32,091 nucleotides of DNA from Methylobacterium gregans (GCF_022179245.1 NZ_BPQM01000081.1:1-32091); one strand, 5' to 3'. Counted from the stretch's first letter, positions 1 to 7,679 are shown. Made by a program: numbers and translations. The notes: generated by a model not told the origin, from the letters alone.

Positions 1-48
1 CGTCGAGATGAAGGGCGGCAAGTCGGGCAGCCGCCCTTCATCTCGACG
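1..48. repeat. Perfect 19-bp inverted repeat at the window edge
   Basis: Bases 1-19 (CGTCGAGATGAAGGGCGGC) are the exact reverse complement of bases 30-48, separated by a 10-nt loop. It lies inside the integrase reading frame and has no T-tract, so it is not a convincing terminator. Read on the plus strand, the arm and loop encode VEMKGGKSG, which looks like integrase sequence. Read on the minus strand, the frame turns into an unlikely CPTCRPSSR tail after MKGG. A fold-back at a contig end is a reasonable explanation; a genuine hairpin is the alternative. Confidence 0.85.
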
Positions 49-1043
49 CCGGTCCAATTCGCGCTGAGCCAACCCGGCATCCCGTCGAGAGGGTAGAGGC
101 GGTCGTGCCGGAGGATGGACGTCTGGAAGGTCCGCTGCCCCGTCAGGATGGTGAGCCACAGCATCGCCAGCGTGCCGGGCCCGGTCGCGTGCTCCGTCTG
201 CCCGAGCGACCGATGCCGCTCGGCGAGGGCGAGCGTGCGTGCGAGCTCCTCGATCAGGGGGACGTGGTCGCGGGTGCCCGACTTGTACTTGATGGACCAG
301 CGCTTCCACCACTCGTACTCGAACGCATCCAGCCCCGAGACGCCGGCGTTGTACTGCCAGGCCCACGACATCATCTCCTTACCCTGCTGGACGACGCGTC
401 GAGCGGCCGAGACCGTGTTGCTCTTCACGACGGCGTTCCGAACCACCTCCAAGTCGGCGATCCGCACCTCGGAGACGAGCCGGTCCTTGATGCGGTCGAA
501 CGCCTTGTGACGCAGGTAGCTCTCGTAGTCCCGTCGGTAGGTTGGCTTGAGGTCCGGCAGCTTGGCAGCGAGGAACTCCTCGGTGAGGTCGCGCCATAGC
601 CACGGCCCGTAGGCACGCCGGTCGGCCTCGGTCTGCGCCGGCGTGTCGTCCACCGCCGCGGCGACCTCAGCGGCCGAGGCTTGGTCCCCCGAATCCCCGA
701 GGGACGCCTCGAACGCGGCGACCTGCCGCCGAGGGTCCCGGCCCCGCTTCAGCGAGATCCGCGCGAGGGCGGCCTGGTCGCGAGCCTGGTCGACCGTGAT
801 GCGGGAGGCTTCGCCCAGCCTGACCGTCGCGTGCTCCGTCTTGAGCATGAACGTCGACGCCGTCGGGGTGACCCTGAGGATGAGGCCCGCGGTCCTCGTG
901 TCCGCGTACTCGATCCCGCGACCGGGGACGCGCCCCTCCTCGATCAGCTCCTCGCCGCGTTCGACGTGTTCCAGGGCCAAGGCCACCCGCTTGCGCGTGT
1001 ACGCCGCCGGCTTCGCCTTAGCCTTCGTCGCCGCCTTCGCCAT
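1..1043 (-). CDS. Tyrosine-type site-specific integrase, 3' end missing
   Basis: The frame opens with ATG at 1043 (minus) and runs without a stop to base 1, giving 347 codons. Residues about 16-105 look like the arm-type DNA-binding domain of P4-like integrases: GLILRVTP, a VRLGEASRIT stretch resembling the 'tLG.yp.lsLaeAR' motif, and a closing KRGRDP. Residues about 148-250 fit the core-binding SAM-like domain. The catalytic domain begins near residue 262, and LTGQRTFQTSILR carries the first catalytic arginine (R304). The HxxR box and nucleophilic tyrosine would lie beyond the window. The enzyme should catalyse integration and excision of a mobile element. It reads away from the tRNA-Gly fragment at 1208-1255, its probable attachment site. 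The last nine codons lie in the terminal inverted repeat and may be artefactual. The family is fairly certain; completeness and activity cannot be judged. Confidence 0.85.
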   Translation of the reverse strand, partial: MAKAATKAKAKPAAYTRKRVALALEHVERGEELIEEGRVPGRGIEYADTRTAGLILRVTPTASTFMLKTEHATVRLGEASRITVDQARDQAALARISLKRGRDPRRQVAAFEASLGDSGDQASAAEVAAAVDDTPAQTEADRRAYGPWLWRDLTEEFLAAKLPDLKPTYRRDYESYLRHKAFDRIKDRLVSEVRIADLEVVRNAVVKSNTVSAARRVVQQGKEMMSWAWQYNAGVSGLDAFEYEWWKRWSIKYKSGTRDHVPLIEELARTLALAERHRSLGQTEHATGPGTLAMLWLTILTGQRTFQTSILRHDRLYPLDGMPGWLSANWTGVEMKGGCPTCRPSSR

Positions 1044-1068
1044 GCCTCGCCCCGGGCCCGTTCCACGT

Positions 1069-1088
1069 GATACCAGCCGATACCAGCC
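1069..1088. repeat. Tandem 10-bp direct repeat upstream of the integrase
   Basis: GATACCAGCC occurs twice in direct succession, 26 bp upstream of the integrase ATG and between the gene and the attachment site. Short direct repeats here can be integrase arm-type or excisionase sites. That role is inference from position only. Confidence 0.4.
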
Positions 1089-1207
1089 GCACGGGGAAAC
1101 GATGCGCAACCGGGCTGGCTACGCAGGCGTGGGGATTTCGCTTGTGTTTTCAGTGGGCTGGTTAACGGATAGGAGCGACTTTCGTGGCGGAAATTCAGTC
1201 GAGGAAC

Positions 1208-1255
1208 CAGCCTTCCAAGCTGAATACGAGGGTTCGATTCCCTTCACCCGCTCCA
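1208..1255 (+). other. Attachment site: 3' fragment of tRNA-Gly(TCC)
   Basis: Bases 1208-1255 match the 3' two-thirds of a tRNA-Gly. They include the anticodon-loop bases CTTCCAA (1212-1218, anticodon TCC at 1214-1216), the stem GCTG, a T-arm with loop TTCGATT (1233-1239), the 3' acceptor strand CACCCGC (1245-1251) and TCCA with encoded CCA. Nothing upstream can supply the partner acceptor strand GCGGGTG or a D-arm. The first base pair of the anticodon stem is already mismatched (C1207/A1223), so tRNA identity begins at about 1208. A bare tRNA 3' fragment beside an integrase gene is the classic signature of an att site, made when an element integrates into the 3' end of a tRNA gene. The intact tRNA should sit at the other end of the element, to the left of this window. 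Host DNA begins after 1255. Confidence 0.8.
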
Positions 1256-1392
1256 TCCGCTTCCACTACGGTCGTCCCTCGACGCTGATGTCGCTGGGGA
1301 CCGCGCCCTCGCTCTGACGGGGCACTCGCACAGGTCAGGATAGGACCGACCGCCGGCACGAACCCGGCTGCGCCCCAGTCCCGCGCTTCGGC

Positions 1393-1420
1393 CCGATCTC
1401 TGAGACGATCCAAAGATCGG
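1393..1420 (-). terminator. Stem-loop after the cytochrome b561 gene
   Basis: CCGATCT (1393-1399) pairs with AGATCGG (1414-1420) around a 14-nt loop, six bases beyond the stop codon of the b561 gene. Its place at the end of the yceI-b561 unit suggests a terminator. The absence of a U-tract makes this tentative. Confidence 0.35.
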
Positions 1421-1425
1421 CCAAT

Positions 1426-2001
1426 CTACGGCCGCGTCCGCGCCGCGAGAGGGGCAGCGGACCGGCGATCCGGCAGCATGCCGCGCAGGATGCCATCCTT
1501 GTCGAGGAAGTGGTGCTTCAGCGCGATCAGAACATGGCCGAGCACCAGCGCGCCGGTTCCCCAGGCTAGAGTGACGTGCGCCAGCTTGGCGAGGTCGTAC
1601 CATTCCCGCGCCGGCGCGGTCAGGGGCGGGAGCTGGAACAGGCCGAGCACGAGGATCGGCTTGCCGGCAACCGAGCTCCAGATCCAACCGGAGAGCGGCA
1701 GCGCGAGAAGCGCCGCCGCATAGAGCGCGAGATGGCCGAGCCCGGCGGCCCGCTTCATCAGCGGGCTCATGGTGCCGGGCAGCACCGGGACCGGGTGCGT
1801 CAGGCGCCACGCGACGCGCGCCACGATCAGGAACAGTAGGGTGCTGGCCAGCGCCTTGTGCGTGATGGTGAGGCCGTGATGCGGATTCCAGGCTTCGCGC
1901 ATGTAGACGGCAGCCGCCCCGAGAAACCAGGCCGCGATCCAGATAGCCGCCATCAGCCAGTGCAGAGCCTTGGCCGTCGGAGTGTAGGATTGTGCGCTCA
2001 T
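1426..2001 (-). CDS. Cytochrome b561-family membrane protein
   Basis: This 191-residue protein has four hydrophobic segments at about 12-33, 48-66, 86-108 and 143-164. Conserved histidines at H14 (ALHW), H48 (ITHK), H142 (LAHV) and H156 (LGHV) fit the four axial ligands of the two b-type hemes in the bacterial CybB/YceJ family. Such proteins pass electrons across the inner membrane, often between quinol and an acceptor. The ATG at 2001 has GAGGA upstream. It lies 89 bp downstream of the yceI-like gene on the same strand, an arrangement also seen in E. coli (yceJ-yceI), so the two probably form one transcript. The physiological electron partner is not visible. Family assignment is confident. 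Confidence 0.9.
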   Translation of the reverse strand: MSAQSYTPTAKALHWLMAAIWIAAWFLGAAAVYMREAWNPHHGLTITHKALASTLLFLIVARVAWRLTHPVPVLPGTMSPLMKRAAGLGHLALYAAALLALPLSGWIWSSVAGKPILVLGLFQLPPLTAPAREWYDLAKLAHVTLAWGTGALVLGHVLIALKHHFLDKDGILRGMLPDRRSAAPLAARTRP

Positions 2002-2090
2002 GTCGGGGTCCTCGGTTGAGGGCGGCGCCGTGGCTGGCCACGGCGCCGCTCGCGAGGCGCAGGGCGCCTCGCAGGGCTAGACGCGATCTC

Positions 2091-2702
2091 TCAGTCCTGG
2101 CGCTCGAAGGCGCCGGCGATGGTCAAGTGCAGCTGGTCGCCGATCAGCGGCACGTAGGTCTTCACGCCGAAATCGGAGCGCTTGAGCGTGCCCGTGGCCT
2201 CGAAGCCCACCGTGACCTTCTTGTTGAGCGGGTTGGTGCCGGCACCGATCAGGGTGACGTCGAGCGTCACCGGCTTCGTCACGCCGTGCAGCGTCAGATC
2301 GCCCGTGACCTTGGCCTTGTCCTTGCCCGCGGGCGTCACCTTCGTCGAGACGAAAGTCATCTCGGGGTACTTACCCGCGTCGAGCCACTGGTCGCCCTTG
2401 AGCTCGTCGGTGAGCTTGGCGCTGGTCGTCGCGACCGAGGCCACCGGGATCTTGATCGAGAGCTTCGAGCCAGCCGGGTTCTTCGGGTCAAGGACGAGGC
2501 TGCCGGAGACGTCCGAGAAGCCGCCGGCATAGTTCGAGAAGCCCATATGCGAGACGCGCCAGCCAACCTGCGTGTGGCTTGCATCGACCGTGTAGGTGCC
2601 GCCCTGGATCTGGGCCGGGTCACGGGTGGGGGCGGTCTGGGCCAGGGCGGGCGTCGAGAGGCATAGGGCGAGGCAGAGGATCGAGGCGGTGAGCGTTTTC
2701 AC
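2091..2702 (-). CDS. yceI: YceI-family periplasmic lipid-binding protein
   Basis: This is a secreted protein of 203 residues. The frame could start at a TTG at 2714, but the GTG at 2702 is preferred: GGAG lies six bases upstream, and translation from it gives a clean signal peptide (VKTLTASILCLALCLS, cleavage after ALA). The mature part has YceI hallmarks: GGTYTVDASHTQVGWRVSHMGFSNYAG near the N-terminus, then SGSLVLD, PEMTFVSTKVT, VTGDLTLHGVTKPVTLDVTL and GFEATGTLKRSDFG. YceI proteins form a lipocalin-like beta-barrel that binds polyisoprenoids such as ubiquinone. Together with the adjacent b561 gene this suggests a quinone-linked envelope redox function. A LysR-type gene diverges from it and may regulate it (inference). 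Confidence 0.92.
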   Translation of the reverse strand: MKTLTASILCLALCLSTPALAQTAPTRDPAQIQGGTYTVDASHTQVGWRVSHMGFSNYAGGFSDVSGSLVLDPKNPAGSKLSIKIPVASVATTSAKLTDELKGDQWLDAGKYPEMTFVSTKVTPAGKDKAKVTGDLTLHGVTKPVTLDVTLIGAGTNPLNKKVTVGFEATGTLKRSDFGVKTYVPLIGDQLHLTIAGAFERQD

Positions 2703-2822
2703 GGTGGTCTCCAAGGTGTCAACGAGGCGCCTGGCGCAGCCGATGCGGTGAGCCGGGTTTTGGCGTCATGCCGAGATCTAACCCTATTCCCCGTTCGCCG
2801 TGAGACTGCTATCCGGCACCAC

Positions 2823-3761
2823 ATGGTTGCCAGACTGGAAACCTTCGGCGGCGATATCCTCGACGTGCGGGCCTTCTGTGCCGTGGTCGACCTCGGCACG
2901 GTCACGGCTGCCGCGGCGAGCCTGCGGGAGACCAAGGGCAGCGTGAGCCGCCGCCTCTCCCGCCTAGAGCGGGCGCTCGACGCGCGCCTGGTCGCGCGCC
3001 ACCCCCGGGCGGTCTCTCCGACCCCCGAGGGCCTTGCCTTCTACGCCAGGGCGAAGGAGGGCTTGGCGCTGCTCGACGAGGCGGCCGAGAGCGCGCGCGA
3101 TTCCCACACTGTGCCCGCCGGGCACCTGCGGGTGACGACCTCCGTCGATTTCGGCATCGAGGTCATGCCGGAGATCGTGGCGAGCTTCCGGGCCCTCTAC
3201 CCGCAGATCACCGTCGAGCTCCTGAACACGGACGGCGTCCTCGACTTGGCGGCCAACCGGATCGACATGGCGCTGCGCCTGGGCGGCGAGGCCGGCGACA
3301 CGGGCTACCGCGCCGCCACGATGGCCGCGCTCTCAATTGGTCTGTACGCCTCGCCCGCCTACCTCAAGCGTCGCCCGGCCCCGGCGGGACTGCTCGACCT
3401 CGGCGAGCATGACCTGATCCTCGCGCGCGAGAAGCTTGCCCCCTCCGCGCAACGTCTCTCGCCCGACGGTCGGATCGAGCCGATCCCGCTCCGCCCGGCC
3501 ATCCTCGCGAGCGACTTCGCCGCGGTTCTGAGGCTGACGCTCGCCAGCGCAGGCCTCGGACAGCTACCGACCCTGGTCGCGGCGCGCGCCGTCGAGGGCG
3601 GTGACCTCGTCCGTGTCTTGCCGGAATGGACCGCCGGTGGCGGGGCGCTCCGCGCGATCAGCATGGCCGGACGCGAGCTGCCGGCGCGCGTCCGCCTGTT
3701 CCGCGAGCATGTGCGCGGCGCCCTGGCGAGCCGCTTCGCCGTCGAGACGGACGCGCACTGA
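2823..3761 (+). CDS. LysR-family transcriptional regulator
   Basis: The N-terminal winged helix-turn-helix is clear at about residues 10-70: VRAFCAVVDLGTVTAAAASL, then SVSRRLSRLERALDARL. A periplasmic-binding-like effector domain follows from about residue 95 (GHLRVTTSVDFGIEVMPEIV). It matches the usual LTTR layout at 312 residues. The ATG at 2823 is chosen over an in-frame GTG at 2748 because it places the helix-turn-helix at the usual distance from the N-terminus and leaves a 120-bp divergent promoter region facing yceI. The ribosome-binding site at 2823 is weak, so the start is not certain. LTTRs often control the divergent neighbour, so yceI-b561 is the obvious candidate target. The inducer cannot be predicted. 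Confidence 0.88.
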   Translation: MVARLETFGGDILDVRAFCAVVDLGTVTAAAASLRETKGSVSRRLSRLERALDARLVARHPRAVSPTPEGLAFYARAKEGLALLDEAAESARDSHTVPAGHLRVTTSVDFGIEVMPEIVASFRALYPQITVELLNTDGVLDLAANRIDMALRLGGEAGDTGYRAATMAALSIGLYASPAYLKRRPAPAGLLDLGEHDLILAREKLAPSAQRLSPDGRIEPIPLRPAILASDFAAVLRLTLASAGLGQLPTLVAARAVEGGDLVRVLPEWTAGGGALRAISMAGRELPARVRLFREHVRGALASRFAVETDAH

Positions 3762-3763
3762 AC

Positions 3764-3779
3764 CGGGCGGCCACGCCCG
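3764..3779 (+). terminator. GC-rich hairpin after the LysR gene
   Basis: CGGGCG (3764-3769) and CGCCCG (3774-3779) form a six-pair stem with a four-base loop, starting two bases after the LysR stop codon. A short T-poor tail follows. This is a likely intrinsic or pausing terminator, typical in form for high-GC genomes. Confidence 0.45.
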
Positions 3780-3792
3780 TCGTCAGGACAAT

Positions 3793-3817
3793 ACCGGGCG
3801 TGAGGAGCCCGCCCGGT
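3793..3817. terminator. Second hairpin between convergent genes
   Basis: ACCGGGCG (3793-3800) is the exact complement of CGCCCGGT (3810-3817), giving an eight-pair stem with a nine-base loop. It sits between the convergent LysR and PilZ-like genes and could end transcription from either side. Confidence 0.4.
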
Positions 3818-3843
3818 CCGACCGCCCCGGACGATCGGGAGCC

Positions 3844-4182
3844 CTATCCGTCCGTCTCCGCCGATGGCGACGCAGCGATCTGCGCGGAAGCCACCATGGC
3901 GCGCGGATCGGGTCCGGCTGCGCCGGGTCTGAAGGTCGCGAACAGCGTCTGGCCGTCGATCCACGTCACATCGCACAGGCGATCGATGCGGAGAATGTCG
4001 GAGCGCAGATGACATGCCTGGACGGCATCGCGCCTCGGACCCGCGCCGATCCCGGATATCCGGATCGTTGCCCCGAAGCTGTGCAGCTTGTCGATCACAC
4101 AGGACAACCACAGGTTGCTTCCGGAAAGCAGGATCGCCGCCGGGCGTGCTCTTCTGCGGTCGGACAAACGTCTGATGGGCAC
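3844..4182 (-). CDS. Small PilZ-like domain protein, degenerate c-di-GMP motif
   Basis: This 112-residue protein reads like a single PilZ beta-barrel. An arginine-rich start (RRLSDRRRARPAAILL) is followed by LSCVIDKLHSFGATIRI and ends with LCDVTWIDGQTLFATF, matching the typical 'C.V.W....lGv.F' close. PilZ proteins bind cyclic di-GMP through RxxxR and [D/N]xSxxG motifs. Here the arginines are present but the second motif reads KLHSFG, lacking the acidic residue and the serine, so binding is doubtful. The GTG at 4182 is preferred over a TTG at 4245 because AGGA lies nine bases upstream. It is a lone gene, convergent with the LysR gene. The fold is assigned by pattern only. Confidence 0.55.
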   Translation of the reverse strand: MPIRRLSDRRRARPAAILLSGSNLWLSCVIDKLHSFGATIRISGIGAGPRRDAVQACHLRSDILRIDRLCDVTWIDGQTLFATFRPGAAGPDPRAMVASAQIAASPSAETDG

Positions 4183-4628
4183 TGAGCGATTCCTGAAAAT
4201 CGATGCCTGCCGGCGATGCTTCCGCTGCTTGAAGCGCCGACGCAACGCGCATCCACAGCAATTAACGGGCTTCTATAGAGTCATATTTCATCACATGTCC
4301 GTGACTATATCATTACTATACACAGGCAACTCGATAAGCTCTCCGTACTATATCGGCCGGTTATTTTGCACCGGTTAGCGCGAGTGTCGAAGCTCGGACG
4401 TTCACAATGCTTAGCCGGCATGCGTCCGGTCTCTCGGAGCTCGGGCTGCTTGGCGGTTCCCAGCGGACAAGATACCCCCAAGCGCAAGCGTCTCGCGCCG
4501 CTCCCTCCTCCGATCATCGACGCCGTTCCGACAGGCGTCCGGACGAACGCCGCCGTCGTCGCGCACTGCCCAGAAGGTGCTCCGCGGGCACCTGCGAGCC
4601 TTCGATGACGGCGCGGGACATCCTCATC
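4183..4628. other. Gene-free stretch, AT-rich in part
   Basis: Between the PilZ-like gene and the sensor kinase no credible coding frame was found. The part around 4270-4370 is notably AT-rich for this GC-rich window and probably holds the promoter of the PilZ-like gene plus unassigned spacer. Confidence 0.5.
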
Positions 4629-5972
4629 TCAGGTCGGCAGGGTCAGCTGGACCGCAAGGCCACCCAAGTCTGCGCGCCCGAGCGCGAGGCGGCCCCCGTA
4701 GAGCTCGGCGAGTTCCTGGGCGATGGGCAGACCGAAGCCGTGACCCGGAAGGCTCTCGTCGAGGCGGCGGCCGCGGGCGAGGACGGCCGCCGCCTCGTCT
4801 TCGATCAGACCGGGCCCGTCGTCGGCGATGGTGATCCGCACATGGCCGCCCTCCGCGGCGGCGGAGATGCGGACCGTGCGGCGGCACCATTGGCAGGCGT
4901 TCTCGACGAGGTTGCCCAACATCTCGTCGAGATCCTGGCCGTCGCACGCGACAGTGATCTCGGAGAAAATCATCGTCTCGATCGCGACCGCCTTGTCCGC
5001 ATGCAGGCGGGCGAGCACCGTGACCAGATCGGCGACGGTCGGCGCGAGCGGAACTCGGGTCCGCGACGGGCCGGTAACGGCGGCGACGCGGGCGCGGCGC
5101 AGGTGGTGGCGCACGCGCCGATCCATATCCGTCACGAGGCGGGCGAGGGCACCGTCGGGATCCGCATGGCGGTCGGCGACCGCCATGCCGAGCGTGGCGA
5201 GCGGCGTCTTGAGGCCGTGCGCGAGGTTCGCGACATGGGCCCGGGCATGGGTGAGATTCGCCGCATTCTGGTCGAGCAGCGCGTTGATCTCGCGCACGAG
5301 GCCAGCGACCTCTGCGGGCTGGTCGACCGGCAGGTGCGTGCGCTGGCCCGTCCGAACGGCGGCCAAGTCCCGCCGCAGGCGCGCGAGCGGGCGCAGGCCG
5401 AGCCGCACCTGCGCCACTGCGGCGGCTGAGAGAAAGAGTCCGAGCAGGCCGAGGCTGAGGGCGAGCGCCTGCAGAGCCTCCCGAACAGGGCCGCGCAGGG
5501 CGGCTTTCGGCGCCGAGACCGCGATGACCGACGGTGCTTCGCCCCCCGCGGCCGGCTCGATGAGGACGCGCAGGATCAGTGCCTCGCCCCAGGGCCCCGT
5601 GCCCTCCGCCGGCCGAGGGCGCCCGTCCCGGCCTGGACCGGGCTCCCGCTCCGCCAGGACGAGATCGCGGCCCTCCAGGGAGGCCGAGCGCAGAACCCGG
5701 TCGCCCTGGCGGACCTGCCAGTACCAACCTGAGCGGGGCCGGTCGAAGGGCGGCGCATCCGGCGCCGGCTCCCCCTTGCGCTCGGCGAGCGCCAGGACCC
5801 TGTCGTCGAGACGCCCGTCGATCTGACCGCGGACGAAGCGGTTGAGGATGAAGCCGATCGAGAGGCCCGCGACGACGAGGGCCGCGACCACGAGGCCGAG
5901 GGCGGCGAGCAGCAGCCGGCGCTGGAGCGAGCGCGGCCCGAGGATTCCGCGCAGGCGGTGCGCGAGCCTCAC
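4629..5972 (-). CDS. PhoQ/FeuQ-like sensor histidine kinase
   Basis: This is a 447-residue inner-membrane kinase. TM1 spans about 18-44, a periplasmic sensor loop 45-166, TM2 167-189, a HAMP-like linker 190-242, and the dimerisation/phospho-acceptor region carries H252 in LAHGLKTPL, the H-box variant seen in PhoQ/FeuQ-type kinases. The ATPase domain shows the N box (NLVENACQW, about 354-362), G1 (DDGPGL, 384-389) and G2 (GHGFGL, 410-415). The GTG start at 5972 overlaps the TGA of the response-regulator gene (GTGA), so the two are translationally coupled and surely cognate. The periplasmic loop is rich in Arg/Glu/Pro, with no obvious acidic metal-binding cluster. The stimulus is not evident; PhoQ relatives sense divalent cations, peptides or envelope state. 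Confidence 0.9.
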   Translation of the reverse strand: MRLAHRLRGILGPRSLQRRLLLAALGLVVAALVVAGLSIGFILNRFVRGQIDGRLDDRVLALAERKGEPAPDAPPFDRPRSGWYWQVRQGDRVLRSASLEGRDLVLAEREPGPGRDGRPRPAEGTGPWGEALILRVLIEPAAGGEAPSVIAVSAPKAALRGPVREALQALALSLGLLGLFLSAAAVAQVRLGLRPLARLRRDLAAVRTGQRTHLPVDQPAEVAGLVREINALLDQNAANLTHARAHVANLAHGLKTPLATLGMAVADRHADPDGALARLVTDMDRRVRHHLRRARVAAVTGPSRTRVPLAPTVADLVTVLARLHADKAVAIETMIFSEITVACDGQDLDEMLGNLVENACQWCRRTVRISAAAEGGHVRITIADDGPGLIEDEAAAVLARGRRLDESLPGHGFGLPIAQELAELYGGRLALGRADLGGLAVQLTLPT

Positions 5973-6637
5973 GCGCCGTCCGCCGGCACGAGGCGGTAGC
6001 CGTAGCCGCGCGCACTCTCGATGCCGGCCGGGGCGATCTTCCGGCGCAGGCGCGTGATGATGACTTCGACAGAGTTGGAATCGACATCGGCGTCGCCCTC
6101 GTAGACCCGCTCGATGAGTTGGCTGCGCGGCACCACCGCCTCGCGCCGCAGGATCAGGCAGGAGAGCACGCGCCATTCGAGCCCGGTGAGGCGCAGGGGC
6201 AGACCGTCCCGCTCGAAGGTTCCGAGGCCCGGATCGAAGCTCAAAGGCCCGCAGACCACGCGCGCCGCGCCGCCGGCCTGGGCCCGCCGCACGAGGGCGC
6301 GCAGGCGCATCAGCAGTTCCTCCACGCGGAAGGGCTTCACCAGGAAGTCGTCGGCCCCGGCCTTGAAGCCCGCAACTTTGTCGCTCCAGCCGTCGCGCGC
6401 GGTCAGGATCAGGACGGGCATCGTGCGGCCCGCCCCGCGCCAAGCCTGGAGCACGGAGAGCCCGTCGCCCCGCGGCAGGCCGAGATCGAGCACCACGGCG
6501 TCGTACGTCTCGGTCTCGCCGAGATGCTGCGCGTCCTCGCCGGTGGCGGCCTGATCGAGGGCGAAGCCCTCCGCCCGCAACACCTTGGCGATCTCGGCCG
6601 CGAGCGGCGCATCGTCCTCGACCAGCAGAACCTTCAT
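5969..6637 (-). CDS. OmpR/PhoP-family response regulator
   Basis: This 222-residue protein has a receiver domain followed by an OmpR-type winged helix. The receiver has the acidic pair in LLVEDD (residues 4-9), the phospho-acceptor D51 in VVLDLGLP, a threonine in LILTARD and the lysine in FLVKPF. The C-terminal domain contains LTGLEWRVLSCLILRREAVV and SNSVEVIITRLRRKI, typical recognition-helix sequence, and ends in GYGYRLV. The start at 6637 is supported by GGAGG just upstream; the longer frame adds a 40-residue tail not seen in the family. It should be phosphorylated by the overlapping kinase. It probably binds near the palindrome at 6688-6705 between itself and the divergent OB-fold gene (inference). 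Confidence 0.93.
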   Translation of the reverse strand: MKVLLVEDDAPLAAEIAKVLRAEGFALDQAATGEDAQHLGETETYDAVVLDLGLPRGDGLSVLQAWRGAGRTMPVLILTARDGWSDKVAGFKAGADDFLVKPFRVEELLMRLRALVRRAQAGGAARVVCGPLSFDPGLGTFERDGLPLRLTGLEWRVLSCLILRREAVVPRSQLIERVYEGDADVDSNSVEVIITRLRRKIAPAGIESARGYGYRLVPADGA

Positions 6638-6687
6638 CGGCCTCCCCCCGGACGGGCAGGGCCCTAGGCCGCGCCCTTTAACCGAAC

Positions 6688-6705
6688 CTGAACGGCCCGG
6701 TTCAG
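6688..6705. promoter_or_regulatory. Palindrome in a divergent promoter, possible regulator site
   Basis: CTGAAC (6688-6693) and GTTCAG (6700-6705) are inverted around a six-base centre. They are embedded in a run of GAAC-type half-sites (ACCGAAC, CTGAAC, GTTCAG). It lies 51 bp upstream of the response-regulator start and 72 bp upstream of the OB-fold gene. It is a good candidate operator for the OmpR-type regulator, but this is inference. Confidence 0.4.
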
Positions 6706-6777
6706 AACGGGTTTCGCGCCGCGGCCTAGAAAGCTGTCGACCCGACGAGGGCACCATCGAGGAAGGATTTCAGACCG

Positions 6778-7419
6778 ATGTCGAACGAGACCGCGAACGA
6801 CTCTGCCGCCCCCGCCCGGACGGTGAAGCCCGGACGGAACAAGCGCCGGCTCCTCGCCGCCGCCGCCATACCGCTGGCGCTCGGCGCCGCCGGCCTGTCC
6901 CTGGCGCAGACCAACACCCTGACGGCGCCCCTAGCCCCCGTCGCCGTCTCCGCCATGGCGCCCTCCGCCGCCGTGGCCGCCAAGGGCGAGGTCGCCGAGA
7001 TCTTCGGCAACAAGTTCATCCTCCAAGACGGCACCGGCCGGGCGCTCGTTGAGACGGGCCCAGCCGGCGAGAGCGGCATCCTGGTGAAGCCGGGCGAGAG
7101 CCTGACCGTCCAGGGCCGCTTCGAGAACGGGTTCCTGCACGCCCGGCAGATCACCCGCGCCGACGGCACGGTGGTGGCGCTGGGCCCGGCCGGCGGACCA
7201 CCCAGCGGCCTCGACCGGTTGCGCGAGCGCGTCGGCCTCGGCGCCCAGCCCGACTCCGAAGCTCTCACGGGCCAGGTCCAGCGCCAGGGTTACACCAACA
7301 TCCGCTTCCTCGGCCGCGGCCCGCGCCACTTCGACGTCGTGGCCAAGGCGCAGGACGGGCGCGAGCGGCTGCTCCATGTCGGCTTCGACGGAACCATCCG
7401 CGAGAAGCCCTCGCTCTGA
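6778..7419 (+). CDS. Exported OB-fold (BOF-like) and PepSY-like protein
   Basis: This 213-residue protein begins with a polar, twin-arginine-poor region, then RNKRRLL and a hydrophobic stretch (about 25-43) ending in LAQ, a signal peptide or membrane anchor. Residues about 69-130 (KGEVAEIFGNKFILQDGTGRALVETGP...) resemble the bacterial OB-fold family typified by YgiW. The C-terminal part (about 160-213, QGYTNIRFLGRGPRHFDVVAKAQDGRERLLHVGFDGTI) has the look of a PepSY-like alpha/beta module. AGGAAGGA precedes the ATG. It diverges from the response regulator gene. In E. coli ygiW lies beside the qseBC two-component genes, so a similar regulated envelope-stress role is plausible. The biochemical function is unknown. 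Confidence 0.7.
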   Translation: MSNETANDSAAPARTVKPGRNKRRLLAAAAIPLALGAAGLSLAQTNTLTAPLAPVAVSAMAPSAAVAAKGEVAEIFGNKFILQDGTGRALVETGPAGESGILVKPGESLTVQGRFENGFLHARQITRADGTVVALGPAGGPPSGLDRLRERVGLGAQPDSEALTGQVQRQGYTNIRFLGRGPRHFDVVAKAQDGRERLLHVGFDGTIREKPSL

Positions 7420-7679
7420 GCGGAGCCCCGGGCAGTCGGGCCTGTCGCCGTTCGGTGCGAGAGCCGGATGCCGCGCGGCAGGCCCGGAGCTCCAGGGCGC
7501 CGGCGGTGAACCTTCCGACGCGGTGGCCGATGCCGGCCGCCGCCACCGGGATATCCGCCCCCTCTGGTCCGCCTGCGGGGTGGAAATTGGAATCGTTCGC
7601 AATATCGTGCATGTTCGACGCGCATCGAGCAGCTTCCCCGACAGAACAAGAGGGATGGACGCTCGACCGCGGAGGAAAC

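Noticed and set aside
1150..1255. Complete tRNA-Gly gene
   Set aside because: The 3' part matches well, but no upstream sequence can form the acceptor stem or D-arm, so only an attachment-site fragment is called.
643..1317. 224-codon plus-strand ORF
   Set aside because: It is antisense to the integrase and runs through the tRNA fragment; its sequence has no family resemblance.
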